Assembly (NCBI GenBank): GCA_903858115.1
Contig: CAIOHR010000060.1
Span: forward strand, 1-64,000
DNA length: 64,000 nt
Origin: an uncultured Pirellula sp.
GTDB taxonomy: Bacteria > Planctomycetota > Planctomycetia > Pirellulales > Pirellulaceae
Direction of reading: 5' to 3'
Shown one piece after another: positions 32,761-43,100 of the stretch. The notes beneath the pieces are model-generated. The model was given only the letters and a program-made list of their open reading frames with translations, had not been told where the DNA came from and ran no database searches. The position numbers and the translations under genes are program-made. Every line of letters begins with the position of its first letter. Within the stretch, counting starts at the first letter, position 1.

Positions 32761-33293
32761 CAGCTCGAAGGGTGCTTTTCAATATCGGAAGGTTCGAGTA
32801 TCGCAACGTGCGGTAGATTGCGATAGAGATCCTCATAGTCCAAACCATATCCAACCACAAACGCATTTGGGATCTCGAACACGACGTAATCCGGCTTTGC
32901 GTTGACGACGCTTTGCCCTGATTTGTTGAGGAAGACAGCCGTTTGAAGCGAGCGGGGTTGAAGTTCTAGAAGTCGCGAGGAAACTTGTTCGAGAGTCTTG
33001 CCGGTATCGAAGATATCGTCGATCAGCAATACGTCCCGTCCGGAAATATCCAGCATCATTTGGTCTTGGATTCGCAATTCGCCTGAAGTCATGGTTCCCC
33101 GATACGAACTGGCTTGAATAAGACTAATTCGAACTGGCATCTCCAAACACCGAATCAGATCCGCAAGCATGACAAGACTGCCTGTCATGATCGAAACGAT
33201 CGTTAGCGTCTGCTGTGCGTATCGTTCGTTGAGCTGAGCCGCAAGCCGATGAATACCTTTGCGAATTTCAAACTCATCTAACAGTATCTTCAC
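32760..33293 (-). CDS. hpt: Hypoxanthine phosphoribosyltransferase
   Basis: 177 residues, the usual size of bacterial HPRT. It converts hypoxanthine (and often guanine) with PRPP to IMP/GMP in purine salvage. Visible parts: IVSIMTGSLVMLADLIR (PPi-binding loop area), the flexible-loop start ASSYRGTMTSG, the PRPP motif DVLLIDDIFDTGKTLEQV (about 100-117), and the HPRT-type end NAFVVGYGLDYEDLYRNLPH, where Val/Asp contact the base. It precedes two glycosyltransferase genes with a one-base overlap, an uncommon neighbourhood for hpt. Confidence 0.93.
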   Translation of the reverse strand: MKILLDEFEIRKGIHRLAAQLNERYAQQTLTIVSIMTGSLVMLADLIRCLEMPVRISLIQASSYRGTMTSGELRIQDQMMLDISGRDVLLIDDIFDTGKTLEQVSSRLLELQPRSLQTAVFLNKSGQSVVNAKPDYVVFEIPNAFVVGYGLDYEDLYRNLPHVAILEPSDIEKHPSS

Positions 33294-33343
33294 CAGAACC
33301 CTCCCTCAGCGGATGGACGCATAATCGAATATCCAGCCATTCT

Positions 33344-34429
33344 CTAGCTATGCGCTGAATTCACGGATTTCTTGGGCAAAAATCCGAAAAAGAAGCAGAC
33401 AAGCATAATCAACCAAAACCCGGAGCATTCAGGTCTTCGGAAATCGTGAAAATCCAAAAGCTTGGCAGCCACTTTGACTGGGCCCGCTTCATGGTGTGCG
33501 CCCATCCCGAGTGGCCATGAATTCGTCAGCCAATTCTCATAGGCTGTCACCCAACTCAGCCGCATATTCTCTATTCCCGCAAACCACGGTTGCCAAGTTC
33601 CTAACCACGACGCCCCTTGAAAGCTCCAGTCGCTATTGAATGCCCAATCTGCCAAAAGCTTGAATCCAATAACGCTGACTAATAAGTAGGCAGAAATCTC
33701 AAATCTTGGGAATCTCTCAAGCAGCCTAACGAAAATGGAAGCGGCGTATCGCATCAAAACAACACCGAGAATACCTCCGGTAATGACGACCCAAAGTTTT
33801 TCCTTTTGCGATCCAGCGACAGCCATTGCCGCCAAGATGGAGTCGACCGCGAAGGCAATATCGGTCACTTCGATGACGAAGACGGTCTTCCAAAAAAGTC
33901 CCATCGAGTGCTTCTCAACATTGCACGAAGCATTATCGGGATAGGTGGTTCCTGGAGCATCTTCACCATCCTGCGTCACCAGCGATGCTGCAATCGGAAC
34001 GCGTTGTTCGATCTCGATGTTCTCTCGATTGACATCGAGGCTTTCACCAGTATCTGCATCCACTAACTTGGGATTTCCCAATTCGTCAAGGACGAGCTTT
34101 TCATTGCCTTCTTCCTGCTGCTCCAGCAACAAGTGCTTGAGAGCGATGAAAACGAGATAGGCACCACCCAACAGTTTAACAAAAGTGTATTGAAGCAAGT
34201 AACTAGCAAAAACAATGGCGATGACGCGAGCGACAAAAGCGCCGATCAAGCCGTAAGAGAGCGCTCTTGCCCTCATATGTTTCGGGAGTCGCTTAGCAAG
34301 CATACCCAAAACGAGCGCATTATCGATAGAGAGCAGACCTTCCAAAACAATCAAAAGTCCAATAGTTGCCAGATCCGCCGGAACAATATTCTGGCCTAGA
34401 ATGGTGACAGCGATTGGAAGATCGAACAT
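33344..34429 (-). CDS. TerC-family membrane protein
   Basis: 361 residues with about seven or more membrane segments. TerC signatures: IVLEGLLSIDNALVLGMLAK (about 25-44) and VIEVTDIAFAVDSILAAMAV (about 185-204), each with the acidic pair in the membrane thought to bind a metal ion. A soluble insert of about 60 residues lies between the halves (about 110-175). The C-terminus has AGPVKVAAKLLDFHDFRRPE and a last helix. TerC/Alx proteins are tied to tellurite resistance, Mn2+ export and metallation of secreted enzymes. It lies 50 nt upstream of hpt and divergent from the S1-domain gene. Confidence 0.88.
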   Translation of the reverse strand: MFDLPIAVTILGQNIVPADLATIGLLIVLEGLLSIDNALVLGMLAKRLPKHMRARALSYGLIGAFVARVIAIVFASYLLQYTFVKLLGGAYLVFIALKHLLLEQQEEGNEKLVLDELGNPKLVDADTGESLDVNRENIEIEQRVPIAASLVTQDGEDAPGTTYPDNASCNVEKHSMGLFWKTVFVIEVTDIAFAVDSILAAMAVAGSQKEKLWVVITGGILGVVLMRYAASIFVRLLERFPRFEISAYLLVSVIGFKLLADWAFNSDWSFQGASWLGTWQPWFAGIENMRLSWVTAYENWLTNSWPLGMGAHHEAGPVKVAAKLLDFHDFRRPECSGFWLIMLVCFFFGFLPKKSVNSAHS

Positions 34430-34669
34430 AGGGAACCGATATCAGTTTGAAAACAGAAGCATCAACGAAACAGAGTCCGAAAAGAATATCGTACGACGCG
34501 ACAGGGAACAGCCACAGAAGGCCAACTTCCCCAAAAAACTAGGCGCAGCGACAAATCATCCATCCCTGGGAATTTCCAGTAGCGATGCTAAACTACGGTG
34601 GGCTTTTGCGCGTGCCTGATGCACCGCCCCTACACACTATGCGTTTTTTTCGGCTGACTTTGATTGAAT
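34430..34669. promoter_or_regulatory. Divergent promoter region between TerC and S1-domain genes
   Basis: 240 bases between two divergently read genes, so it must hold start signals for both. I could not pick out convincing -35/-10 boxes. A TTG at 34664 in frame with the S1 gene is less likely as start than ATG 34670. Confidence 0.45.
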
Positions 34670-36307
34670 ATGACCGACCCGAACCCTTCTCTAGACTCCG
34701 TTCAGGATACCTCCGCTCCCACTTCCGGAGCTTCCTCAACCGAGTCTCCCGGCTTGGTATCTGGCAATTCTGGTACACTGCCCATCGGACCAGCCGGTCT
34801 CCCCAGCGGACCAGCCGGTCTAGCTATGAACGGGCCAATCAATCTAGAGGCAATCCGAAAACTGCGAGAACAACAGCTACAAGCAGAATCAGCGAGGCCT
34901 CCCAAGAGAGATCGCACGCCCAATCGTCCGCAAAAATCTCATTCGAACTCGCCGGTGGGTTCTGCCGAAGAATCGGCTTCCTCCGAACCGGAAAAAATTG
35001 ATGCAGAAGCGTTGGCTCCTCGCTATAAGTCGAATAAGGACTCCGCACCGACCATTGCTCCTAAAGTTCCTGTACCCAGTACCCGCCTTCGCGATCAACA
35101 AGAAGATGACGAGCTAGAAAACGCTTTGTCCGGCTCGAACCTAGACGGACTCATGATCGGCGACCGATCTCTCAAGGTCGGACGACGACTCGAAGATGGA
35201 TCGCGACATCCAGGGAAAGTCATCAAAGTTCATAACGCGAACGTATTCATTAGTCTTGGGGGGCCAGACGAAGGTGTCGTTTCCGTTTTGCAATTTGAGG
35301 AGTTGCCGACCGAAGGCCAGCAGGTCGATGTCCTCATTCGATCATTCAATGCCGAAGAAGGGCTGTATGAGCTTGCTATCCCCGGCGAAACTGTCGCGGT
35401 AAATGATTGGGATGACCTGAACGAAGGCGCAGTCGTTGAAGCCAAGATCGAGAGCGCAAACACAGGTGGCGTCGAGTGCAAGGTAGGCAACATTCGCGGA
35501 TTCATTCCCATGAGCCAGCTTGCAGAGTATCGAATTGAAACTGCAGCTGATTTTATCGGTCAAAAATTACTCTGCGTCATCACTGAAGCTAACCCACGAC
35601 GTGGAAATCTCGTTCTAAGTCATCGCGCTGTTCTAGAACGCGACAAAGAAGCCAAGCGTAAAGAGAGAATGGCTTCCATCCAAGTTGGGGACCAATGCGA
35701 GGGAACTGTTCGCAAAGTCTTGGATTTTGGTGCCTTTGTGGATATCGGTGGTTTGGACGGTCTAATCCACGTTTCACAACTCTCTTGGGAGAAAATCAAG
35801 CATCCGAGCGAGGTGATCAATGAAGGTGACACCGTCCAAGTTCGTATCGAAAAGATTGATGCGGTCACAGGAAAGATTGGCTTGTCCTACCGATCGGCAC
35901 AAGACAACCCATGGAACGATGTTGAATCTCGATTCCCCGTCGGAGCTGTTGTGAGTGGAACTGTTTCGCGATTGGCTAACTTCGGCGCGTTTGTCAAACT
36001 CTCAACAGGAGTGGAAGGGTTGGTTCACATTTCGGAACTAGCGCATCGACGAGTTTCCTCGGTTTCGCAAGTTCTCCAAGAAGGTCAGGAGGTCGAAGTC
36101 AAGGTTTTGACCGTGGAGCCTGACTCGCAACGCATAGGACTTTCATTGCGAGCGACTCAGGCAAAACCGGAATCCGAGAACAAAGCAAAGCCCGCGGAAC
36201 CTGAGGTCGAAGAAAAACGCGCTCCCGCCGTCAAGAAATTCCAAGGTGCACTCAAAGGGGGAACCGGGAACAACAATGGTGGTGAACTCTTCGGGCTCAA
36301 ACTCTAG
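34670..36307 (+). CDS. S1-domain RNA-binding protein (ribosomal protein S1-like)
   Basis: 545 residues from ATG 34670. The first 160 residues are a Pro/Ser/Glu-rich disordered region (GPAGLPSGPAGLAMNGP). Four S1 (OB-fold) units follow, at about 170-235 (PGKVIKVHNANVFISLG), 248-315 (NEGAVVEAKIESANTGG), 332-402 (VGDQCEGTVRKVLDFGAFVD) and 418-490 (VGAVVSGTVSRLANFGAFVK), then a charged tail. The last two units are the best conserved (GLIHVSQLSWEKIKHPSEV). Four S1 units plus a long N-terminal tail is shorter than proteobacterial S1 (six), similar to some other phyla's S1. Likely role: mRNA binding in translation. Confidence 0.88.
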   Translation: MTDPNPSLDSVQDTSAPTSGASSTESPGLVSGNSGTLPIGPAGLPSGPAGLAMNGPINLEAIRKLREQQLQAESARPPKRDRTPNRPQKSHSNSPVGSAEESASSEPEKIDAEALAPRYKSNKDSAPTIAPKVPVPSTRLRDQQEDDELENALSGSNLDGLMIGDRSLKVGRRLEDGSRHPGKVIKVHNANVFISLGGPDEGVVSVLQFEELPTEGQQVDVLIRSFNAEEGLYELAIPGETVAVNDWDDLNEGAVVEAKIESANTGGVECKVGNIRGFIPMSQLAEYRIETAADFIGQKLLCVITEANPRRGNLVLSHRAVLERDKEAKRKERMASIQVGDQCEGTVRKVLDFGAFVDIGGLDGLIHVSQLSWEKIKHPSEVINEGDTVQVRIEKIDAVTGKIGLSYRSAQDNPWNDVESRFPVGAVVSGTVSRLANFGAFVKLSTGVEGLVHISELAHRRVSSVSQVLQEGQEVEVKVLTVEPDSQRIGLSLRATQAKPESENKAKPAEPEVEEKRAPAVKKFQGALKGGTGNNNGGELFGLKL

Positions 36308-36416
36308 GGAAGCTGGTATTCTTAGTTTGACGGAGTGTTAATCCTAGAAACGCGTTGCGGTTCAAGCGAATCAACTTTCAACAGTGGGCAAATGTTGGAA
36401 TTTGCAATTTTGGACT

Positions 36417-37181
36417 ATGAATGCAACGCTCCGCGAAAAGAATCTTGTGGCGACTACGAAAACATTAGACAAATCGGGGGACCGCGTTCGCGACATGTTC
36501 GCACAGATCGCTCCACGATACGATTTACTGAACCATGTCTTGTCCCTCAATATTGATAAGCAATGGAGAGCGAAAACTCTCAAACTTCTCGACCTGAAAC
36601 CGGGCATTCCGGTGCTTGATGTCTGCACGGGGACGGGTGACTTAGCCCTAGCAATCGCACGCGAACTCGGACCAACGGTTGAGGTGGTCGGTACCGATTT
36701 TTGCGCCCCGATGTTGGACATTGCTAGAACGAAACAGGCAAAGACACTCCCAGGATTCGACAATTTAAAGTTTATCGAAGCGGATACTCAATATCTTCCT
36801 TTCCCTGACAACCATTTTCAATGCGTCTCCGTTGCATTTGGGCTCCGCAACGTGGCGGACACCATGGCCGGTCTAAGTGAGATGATTCGCGTTGCGCGAC
36901 CCAACGGGAAAATTGCAGTTTTGGAATTCTCGAAGCCGAGAATGTTTGGACTGCGACAGCTTTACAACGCTTATTTCTTGCACGTCCTGCCCCGCATCGG
37001 ACAAGCGATGGCAAAGAACGACAGGTCGGCTTACGAATACTTGCCGCAGAGCGTGCAACAGTTTCCGTGTGGTGAAGAATTGGTCGCAACCCTGAGGTCT
37101 GCGGGTTTAATCGACGTCACCATGCTTCCGATGACTCTCGGTGTTGTCACGCTATACGTTGGCACGAAGAGGAAACCATGA
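36417..37181 (+). CDS. ubiE: Demethylmenaquinone methyltransferase (MenG/UbiE)
   Basis: 254 residues from ATG 36417; a GTG at 36384 would add 11 residues and cannot be excluded. UbiE/MenG signatures: [20 protein letters not shown] near the N-terminus, [17 protein letters not shown] (SAM motif I), [12 protein letters not shown] (motif II), [20 protein letters not shown], and the end [20 protein letters not shown]. It carries out the last step of menaquinone synthesis, C-methylation of demethylmenaquinol. It overlaps ubiX by ATGA at 37178, the first of three coupled joints. Confidence 0.94.
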   Translation: MNATLREKNLVATTKTLDKSGDRVRDMFAQIAPRYDLLNHVLSLNIDKQWRAKTLKLLDLKPGIPVLDVCTGTGDLALAIARELGPTVEVVGTDFCAPMLDIARTKQAKTLPGFDNLKFIEADTQYLPFPDNHFQCVSVAFGLRNVADTMAGLSEMIRVARPNGKIAVLEFSKPRMFGLRQLYNAYFLHVLPRIGQAMAKNDRSAYEYLPQSVQQFPCGEELVATLRSAGLIDVTMLPMTLGVVTLYVGTKRKP

Positions 37182-37864
37182 GCGACGATTCGAATCTCCC
37201 GCTGGTCGTTGGTATCACCGGAGCAAGCGGAGCAGTGTATGCTGCTAGGTTACTTCAATGTTTGGCAGCTTCCAAAATTCCAATGCATGTCGTCGTGAGT
37301 CCTTCCGGAGCCGAAGTTGTTCGACAAGAACTCGGGCTACAACTCGGCACGAATAGAAAAGACATAACACCTCTTCTTCAATACTCTTGGCCGAACTCGA
37401 CGCGATGGCCAGCGATCGAGCCGAAACAATGCGTCGATTTTGCGAGCCAGATTCGAGTTCATGAGTATTCCGACTACCTGACACCGATTGCCAGCGGATC
37501 TTTTCTGACGCGTGGTATGGTTATTTGCCCCTGTAGTGGTTCAACTCTTTCAGGAATCGTTCATGCTGCGTCTAACAACTTGATCGTCCGAGCAGCAGAT
37601 GTACACATCAAAGAGCATCGCAAGTTGATCTTGGTCCCTCGAGAGACACCATTATCGTCTTTCTATATTCAGAACATGCAACGTGCGTCCGAAGCGGGGG
37701 CAGTAGTCATGCCAGCCTCCCCGGGGTGGTACCACCAGGTAGAATCTATCGTGGACTTAGTAGACTTCATCGTCTCCAGAATTCTAGATCACTTAAAGAT
37801 TCCTCACACTCTCATGCAACGATGGGGGGTACCGCCAGCGGCTATGTCAAAGGAAAGCCAATGA
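37178..37864 (+). CDS. ubiX: UbiX-like flavin prenyltransferase (MqnM role likely)
   Basis: 228 residues. UbiX family signs: [20 protein letters not shown] (FMN-binding Rossmann start), [20 protein letters not shown] (with the conserved P-C-S), [20 protein letters not shown] (typical RE/TPL motif), and [20 protein letters not shown]. The enzyme makes prenylated FMN, the cofactor of UbiD-type decarboxylases. In the futalosine menaquinone route the pair is known as MqnM/MqnL. The UbiD-like partner is not in the window. There are ATGA overlaps at both ends (ubiE upstream, ubiA downstream). Confidence 0.93.
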   Translation: MSDDSNLPLVVGITGASGAVYAARLLQCLAASKIPMHVVVSPSGAEVVRQELGLQLGTNRKDITPLLQYSWPNSTRWPAIEPKQCVDFASQIRVHEYSDYLTPIASGSFLTRGMVICPCSGSTLSGIVHAASNNLIVRAADVHIKEHRKLILVPRETPLSSFYIQNMQRASEAGAVVMPASPGWYHQVESIVDLVDFIVSRILDHLKIPHTLMQRWGVPPAAMSKESQ

Positions 37865-38961
37865 AAGAGCACTCTTTAGACAAGCAATCGCTAGAGAAAA
37901 AGTTGGCAAAGAAGCGACTTGCGAATAAACAAGAATCTGCACCCGAGACTGCCAATGGAAAATCTTCCCCTGGCAAGCCAACAAGTAATTCAACGGGCAA
38001 AGACCCAAATAGCATCGATGGCAACCAAATGCTTGGTGGCATGCGAAAGTTTTTTGAATTGATTCGGTTTAGTCATACTATTTTCGCTTTGCCCTTCGCA
38101 TTGTTAGCAACAGTATGGGCCTATTTGGTACCGCTTCCGGCCACTGAGGCAGCCTCTGCCGAAAGTTACTTGCGTTTCCGATGGCAAGACCTCGTTGGTA
38201 TTTTGATTTGCATGGTTTCAGCTAGAAGCTTCGCCATGGCAGTAAATCGTTTGTTCGATCACGACGTCGACGCCGAGAATCCTCGAACCGCAAAACGGCA
38301 TCTTCCTACAGGCGAACTGACTCGCACGAGTGTAACCCTGTTTATCGTTGGGTGTACCGCGTTGTTTGTTGCCGGATGCGCCTTGTTTCTGCCGAATTAT
38401 TGGCCCCTCATCCTGTGCCTACCCGTCCTGTGCTTTCTCGCGGGATACAGCCTCACCAAACGCTTCACTCGGTTCGCTCATTTTTGGCTCGGAGCTGCGT
38501 TGATGCTCGCTCCAATCTGTGCATGGATTGCACTTCGTGGGAACCTTTTGATCAGCCATCCGTCCGATCTTGCTCCTCCGATTTGGCTGGCAGCCGTAGT
38601 GATGTTTTGGGTGTCCGGTTTCGACATTATCTATGCCTGCCAAGATCAGGAATACGATGAACAAGCGGGCTTGTTTAGCATTCCCGCTAAAATCGGAGTG
38701 CTAAAGGCCCTTCGAGTTGCCAAGTTGTGCCACCTCTTTATGTGGGTAGTTGCTCTCGCCATGACTTTTGCGGTTCCCCAACTTAGTTTAGGTTGGCTGT
38801 TTTGGATCGCTCTTGCGGCGGTCGGGCTCCTTCTAGCTTGGGAGCATAGCGTCGTATCTGAGAATTCTCTGGAACGAGTAAACTTCGCATTTTTTCAGTT
38901 AAACTCTGTTGTAAGCTTGGTATTCCTTTTTGCTGGAAGCCTCGATGCTTGGTTAAGATAA
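37861..38961 (+). CDS. mqnP: UbiA-family prenyltransferase (MqnP-like)
   Basis: 366 residues from ATG 37861 (ATGA overlap with ubiX). A Lys/Ser/Asn-rich cytosolic extension of about 60 residues precedes the membrane core, longer than usual. Core motifs: IRFSHTIFALPFALLATVWA, the first Asp-rich motif NRLFDHDVDAENPRTAKRHL (NDxxDxxxD type; here N-x3-D-x-D-x3-N), and the second YACQDQEYDEQAGLFSIPAK. About eight membrane helices. By context it prenylates 1,4-dihydroxy-6-naphthoate in the futalosine pathway; 4-hydroxybenzoate as substrate is unlikely with menG and mqnE next door. Followed 4 nt later by mqnE. Confidence 0.9.
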   Translation: MKEHSLDKQSLEKKLAKKRLANKQESAPETANGKSSPGKPTSNSTGKDPNSIDGNQMLGGMRKFFELIRFSHTIFALPFALLATVWAYLVPLPATEAASAESYLRFRWQDLVGILICMVSARSFAMAVNRLFDHDVDAENPRTAKRHLPTGELTRTSVTLFIVGCTALFVAGCALFLPNYWPLILCLPVLCFLAGYSLTKRFTRFAHFWLGAALMLAPICAWIALRGNLLISHPSDLAPPIWLAAVVMFWVSGFDIIYACQDQEYDEQAGLFSIPAKIGVLKALRVAKLCHLFMWVVALAMTFAVPQLSLGWLFWIALAAVGLLLAWEHSVVSENSLERVNFAFFQLNSVVSLVFLFAGSLDAWLR

Positions 38962-38965
38962 CATT

Positions 38966-40123
38966 ATGATTGCACCGAAAATTCAAGATCGCATGCGTGC
39001 CATTCGCGAAACTGTAGAGAATGGTGGACGACTCGGAATGGAAGATGGGATCTTCCTCTACTCTCCGGAAGTGCCTCTCCATGAAGTTGGCGAGTTAGCG
39101 AATTTCGTTCGCGAGAAGATCAACGGTAATGTTGGTTACTACAACATCAACACCCATCTGAATCCCACGAATGTTTGTGTCTACCGATGCCGCTTTTGTG
39201 CGTTTCGCGCTGATCTTCGGGATCCGAAAGGGTACGCCATGAGCGAAGAACAGATTTTAGCGCGTGGTAAAGAGGCCGAAGACAACGGTTGCACCGAAAT
39301 GCATATCGTGGGAGGTTTGCATCACAAACTCGGATACGATTGGTATCGAGGCATTCTAGAGACACTCCATAACGCGTATCCTCAAATTCACTTGAAAGGC
39401 TGGACTGCAGTAGAAATCAATTGGTTCGAATTCTTGACCAAGAAATCGTCGAAAGAGATTCTGACCGATCTTCGCGAAGCAGGACTTGGAAGTATGCCAG
39501 GCGGCGGAGCCGAGATTTTTCATCCCGAAGTTCGTGATCAATTGTGCGAGCACAAAGCGAATGCTCACAAGTGGATTGAGATTCATCAAGCGGCTCACGA
39601 AATCGGCCTGAAGACCAACTGCACCATGTTGTATGGACATGTTGAGCAACCTTACCATCGAATTGATCATTTGATCAAGCTGCGTGACTTACAAGATAAA
39701 ACCGGTGGATTTCAGACGTTTATTCCATTGGCGTTTCATCCAGATAACACCAAACTATCCAATCTCAAAAAGCCTTCTGCTTTGATGGATCTGAGGACAA
39801 TGGCTATCTCTCGGCTGATGCTGGATAACGTTCCGCATATCAAGGCCTATTGGATTATGCTTGGGATAGGTACAGCACAGACCGCCCTCGCCTATGGTGC
39901 TGATGATATTGATGGTACAGTACGGCACGAGTTGATATACCACGATGCGGGAGCAACTACGCCCGAGATGTTGACAACAGAACAAATCAGAAACTTGATC
40001 GTCGAAGCTGGAAGAGATCCAGTGGAGCGGGACACGGTTTATCGCCGTGTTCACCGAAACCCGGACAACTTCAAAGAGTGGACTCTAGGCGGGGATGTGC
40101 CTGTTTTGGCGATGCAGAAGTAA
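38966..40123 (+). CDS. mqnE: Aminofutalosine synthase MqnE (radical SAM)
   Basis: 385 residues, full length. Radical SAM cluster motif in NPTNVCVYRCRFCAFRAD (C-x3-C-x2-C, about residues 72-79), preceded by NVGYYNINTHLNPTN, as in MqnE/MqnC relatives. Other conserved stretches: EMHIVGGLHHKLGYDWYRG, GLGSMPGGGAEIFHPEVRD, and GFQTFIPLAFHPDNTKL. It joins SAM to 3-[(1-carboxyvinyl)oxy]benzoate to give aminofutalosine, an early step of the futalosine menaquinone route. Last gene of the coupled menG-ubiX-ubiA-mqnE set; mqnA, B, C and D are not in this window. Confidence 0.94.
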   Translation: MIAPKIQDRMRAIRETVENGGRLGMEDGIFLYSPEVPLHEVGELANFVREKINGNVGYYNINTHLNPTNVCVYRCRFCAFRADLRDPKGYAMSEEQILARGKEAEDNGCTEMHIVGGLHHKLGYDWYRGILETLHNAYPQIHLKGWTAVEINWFEFLTKKSSKEILTDLREAGLGSMPGGGAEIFHPEVRDQLCEHKANAHKWIEIHQAAHEIGLKTNCTMLYGHVEQPYHRIDHLIKLRDLQDKTGGFQTFIPLAFHPDNTKLSNLKKPSALMDLRTMAISRLMLDNVPHIKAYWIMLGIGTAQTALAYGADDIDGTVRHELIYHDAGATTPEMLTTEQIRNLIVEAGRDPVERDTVYRRVHRNPDNFKEWTLGGDVPVLAMQK

Positions 40124-40145
40124 TTCTTCGAGACTTACGCAGCAA

Positions 40146-43100
40146 TTAATCTTTTGTCTTTTGAATTGAGCTTGGCCATCGAAGCGACCTTCTTTGAGAA
40201 TCGCTTGTCAGTAGTGCATTTCCGTCTGCAGATAGACGAATATCCAAAATGCCGGCGCCGCGATGTCCGGGGAATGTAAAGAGTTCTCGCGGCGCACGAT
40301 CTAGAGTCGGACTTACGAACCAGACGGAAACACCACCTGCTTCATCACCGAGATAAAGAAGGCTGTCGTGTCCGTGCGTGGTGACGGCTGTAATTTTCTT
40401 GGTGAGACGCAAATCCTCAAAACCGAGTTTGGTGTTTTGCACGGCTAACGGAACAAATGCGAGCCTAGAGCCATTTCCGTTCTGAATGACCAACACTAGA
40501 TGCCATCCCGCTGGGCGTTCACTATTCCACGGTTCGTGAAGCAAGCAAATGTCGCTGATCGACTCGGTTTTTGGATCCCAGTTACTTGCCAAATCGAGAT
40601 TCCATTGGTCGTCTGGACCGATAGATTCAAGACTCCGGCGGTCTGTCAAAAACAAAAATTGCTTTCGTTCTGGGTGCCATACTGTCTTTTCAGCGGACTC
40701 GATTGCATGAAGCCGTTTCAATTCCCTGGTCTCTGCGCGAAATTCGAATTCCAACATTATTTTTTTGGCTGCGCGCATACCAAGGATGACAAACCGACTA
40801 CCGTCTGGAGATATCTCGCAATCTTGTACGAGATCAAGGTCGTGCTCTAGATTGCTCCAATCGAATACTTTGGAACTAAACCGTTGCCCAATAATGAGCG
40901 ATTGGTTCGACTGGCAAAGAATAAGACGCCGATGATCTTGGCTGATCGACGCTCGTAGGCAAGATTGTCGCCCTACGAGTTTGATGGCTTCCCCCACATT
41001 CCTTGAAATGGCGAGGTTGCCATTTTTGAGTATGGCTATGGTTCGATCGCTTGATCGTTTCACGCCAGCAATCTCCGCATTCGGTAACCAATTGGTACGC
41101 GTCCAGGCAAGCAACTCTCCGTTGGTTTGCAAAAACTTCTCTTCTGGGGTCTGCAAAACGGAGACTGAAGTAGGTTTTGTTTCCTCAATCGACCAGTTCC
41201 ATAGAGTCTCTTTGGTACCAAACCCAGCCGCATCTGAACGAAAACAAAATCGTAATGCATCCACGGATTCGGTCGACTGCGATACTAGTGCATCCACGTA
41301 TTTCCAGGGCAAGGTAGGCGACTGACACTTCAGGTCAGCGGACTCGGCAGATTGCACGCTCGTAAATCGGTCCCCGGTCCATTCCAACCTGGTGAGCCCG
41401 CCGTGATCGAACAGGACGTAGAGTCGATCACCATTCTGCGACCAAACCGCATGGACCGGTTCATTGCGATTGTTAATCGCCAAATCAAGATAACGATAAG
41501 CCTCGTCATTCCAGCTGGAGGGAAGGTTCAAGTCGAGAATTCGAATTGCTCCCGACTTCGCGATCAATGCGATTTGGCTTGGACGGTTCGGATTTGTCAC
41601 TGCGAGTGCGGCTCCAAACTTGAGATCTTTTGTTTCGCGAACACTCTGTTTCGGCAAAGACTCCATGTCGACAAAGTGAATCGCGGTGCCGTCGGTCACT
41701 AGGACGGAATGATCGTCATCAACAAACGAAGCGCGACCAATTCGATCGGACTCGATATGCTGCCTTTGGACGAGTCTTCCTTCCGCTACATTCCAGACAC
41801 AGACTTCGATTTGTTCACGATCTTTAGCGAGATAGTCTAGCGCTGCACCTCGAACCCTCGCGACAGTAGCAATCCATGGCTTCGTGGTAGCGATACAGGT
41901 GTCCGTAATTTCTGCTCCCGGCGAGTGACCGAAGAATTGCCGATCGGTAACCGACGTATCGGAATCATATTTTTTGGATTCCGTCAATACGGTACCTTTC
42001 TCATCGATCCAAAGTTGTTCGCCGTCACTCTCGGAAACCAGTATTGCTGGAGCAACAGAGTTCATGGATGCATTCGATTGCCGGTTCATTTGGTCATTGA
42101 TCGACCAAGTCATCGTACCTCCAAGACTATCCAATGCCACAATGCTTTTCGCATGATCGGCGAATTGTGAATAGGCAACGTTTTCCGGAAGGCCAGCGAG
42201 ATAGCATTCGTGGAGTGGCATAGTATTCCTGTTCTTGTGTTGCCAAACATGCGCTACAGGTTCGTCACCATACGTGAGAATTCGGTTATCGGAAGTGGTT
42301 CGAATTCCATGAATGGCAGCTGTATGCTTTCGGGGTGATACCTCGCTCAAATTGTCTACCTGGATCATAGAAACCATACTCACCGGCAGTTTCGTTACGA
42401 CACCTCGTTGCATAGTATTCGATTGTTCACTGCCCGAAAACCTTCCATACCATAGTCTTCCGTCCCGTGCTCCAAGATAGATTGTTTTTCCATCTTGAGA
42501 CATTCCTGCCGCACTCAATTGACTCATGATTTCTGTCGGTAATGGAATGATTGCCGCTGTCCCCAACAACCAGTCGAAACGAACGCATGAAACATCTGCG
42601 TTCGGAATGGAAAGAACTCCAATTCCTTTTGATTGATCTCGATCAAAACACTCCAGTGAGCTTAAGCGACCTCGTATTTCGATTCGCGATGGTATTGCCG
42701 TGGGAGAAGTCCATTTCCAGATGCCACTGTTAATGCCAGCGATGACGGAACGTCCATCGTCGACAAAGCGAACGACTTCTAACCCAACACTGGGAGCGTT
42801 TTGGAAAGGAATTAGTTCGTGCTCACTAGTATTCCAATGAAATAGGCCAGGTTGGTGAGTCTCGGCCTTGATCACGATGGCAACCTGCTGGCCGTCGTTG
42901 GAAATCGCGACGGCAACGACGGGACCTGGTACTGAAATCTTCTTGCAGGGAATCCAGCTCTGGCTATTCCATTTCGCAATTTCCACGCTGCCCTCTTCCG
43001 AAGACACAACTGCATAGGGAGAGTTTCTCGCGATATCGATGACGGGTCTCTTGGCGGATAGCGAAACTTTCTCTATGTCCGCGTTGTTCAGTAATTCGAT

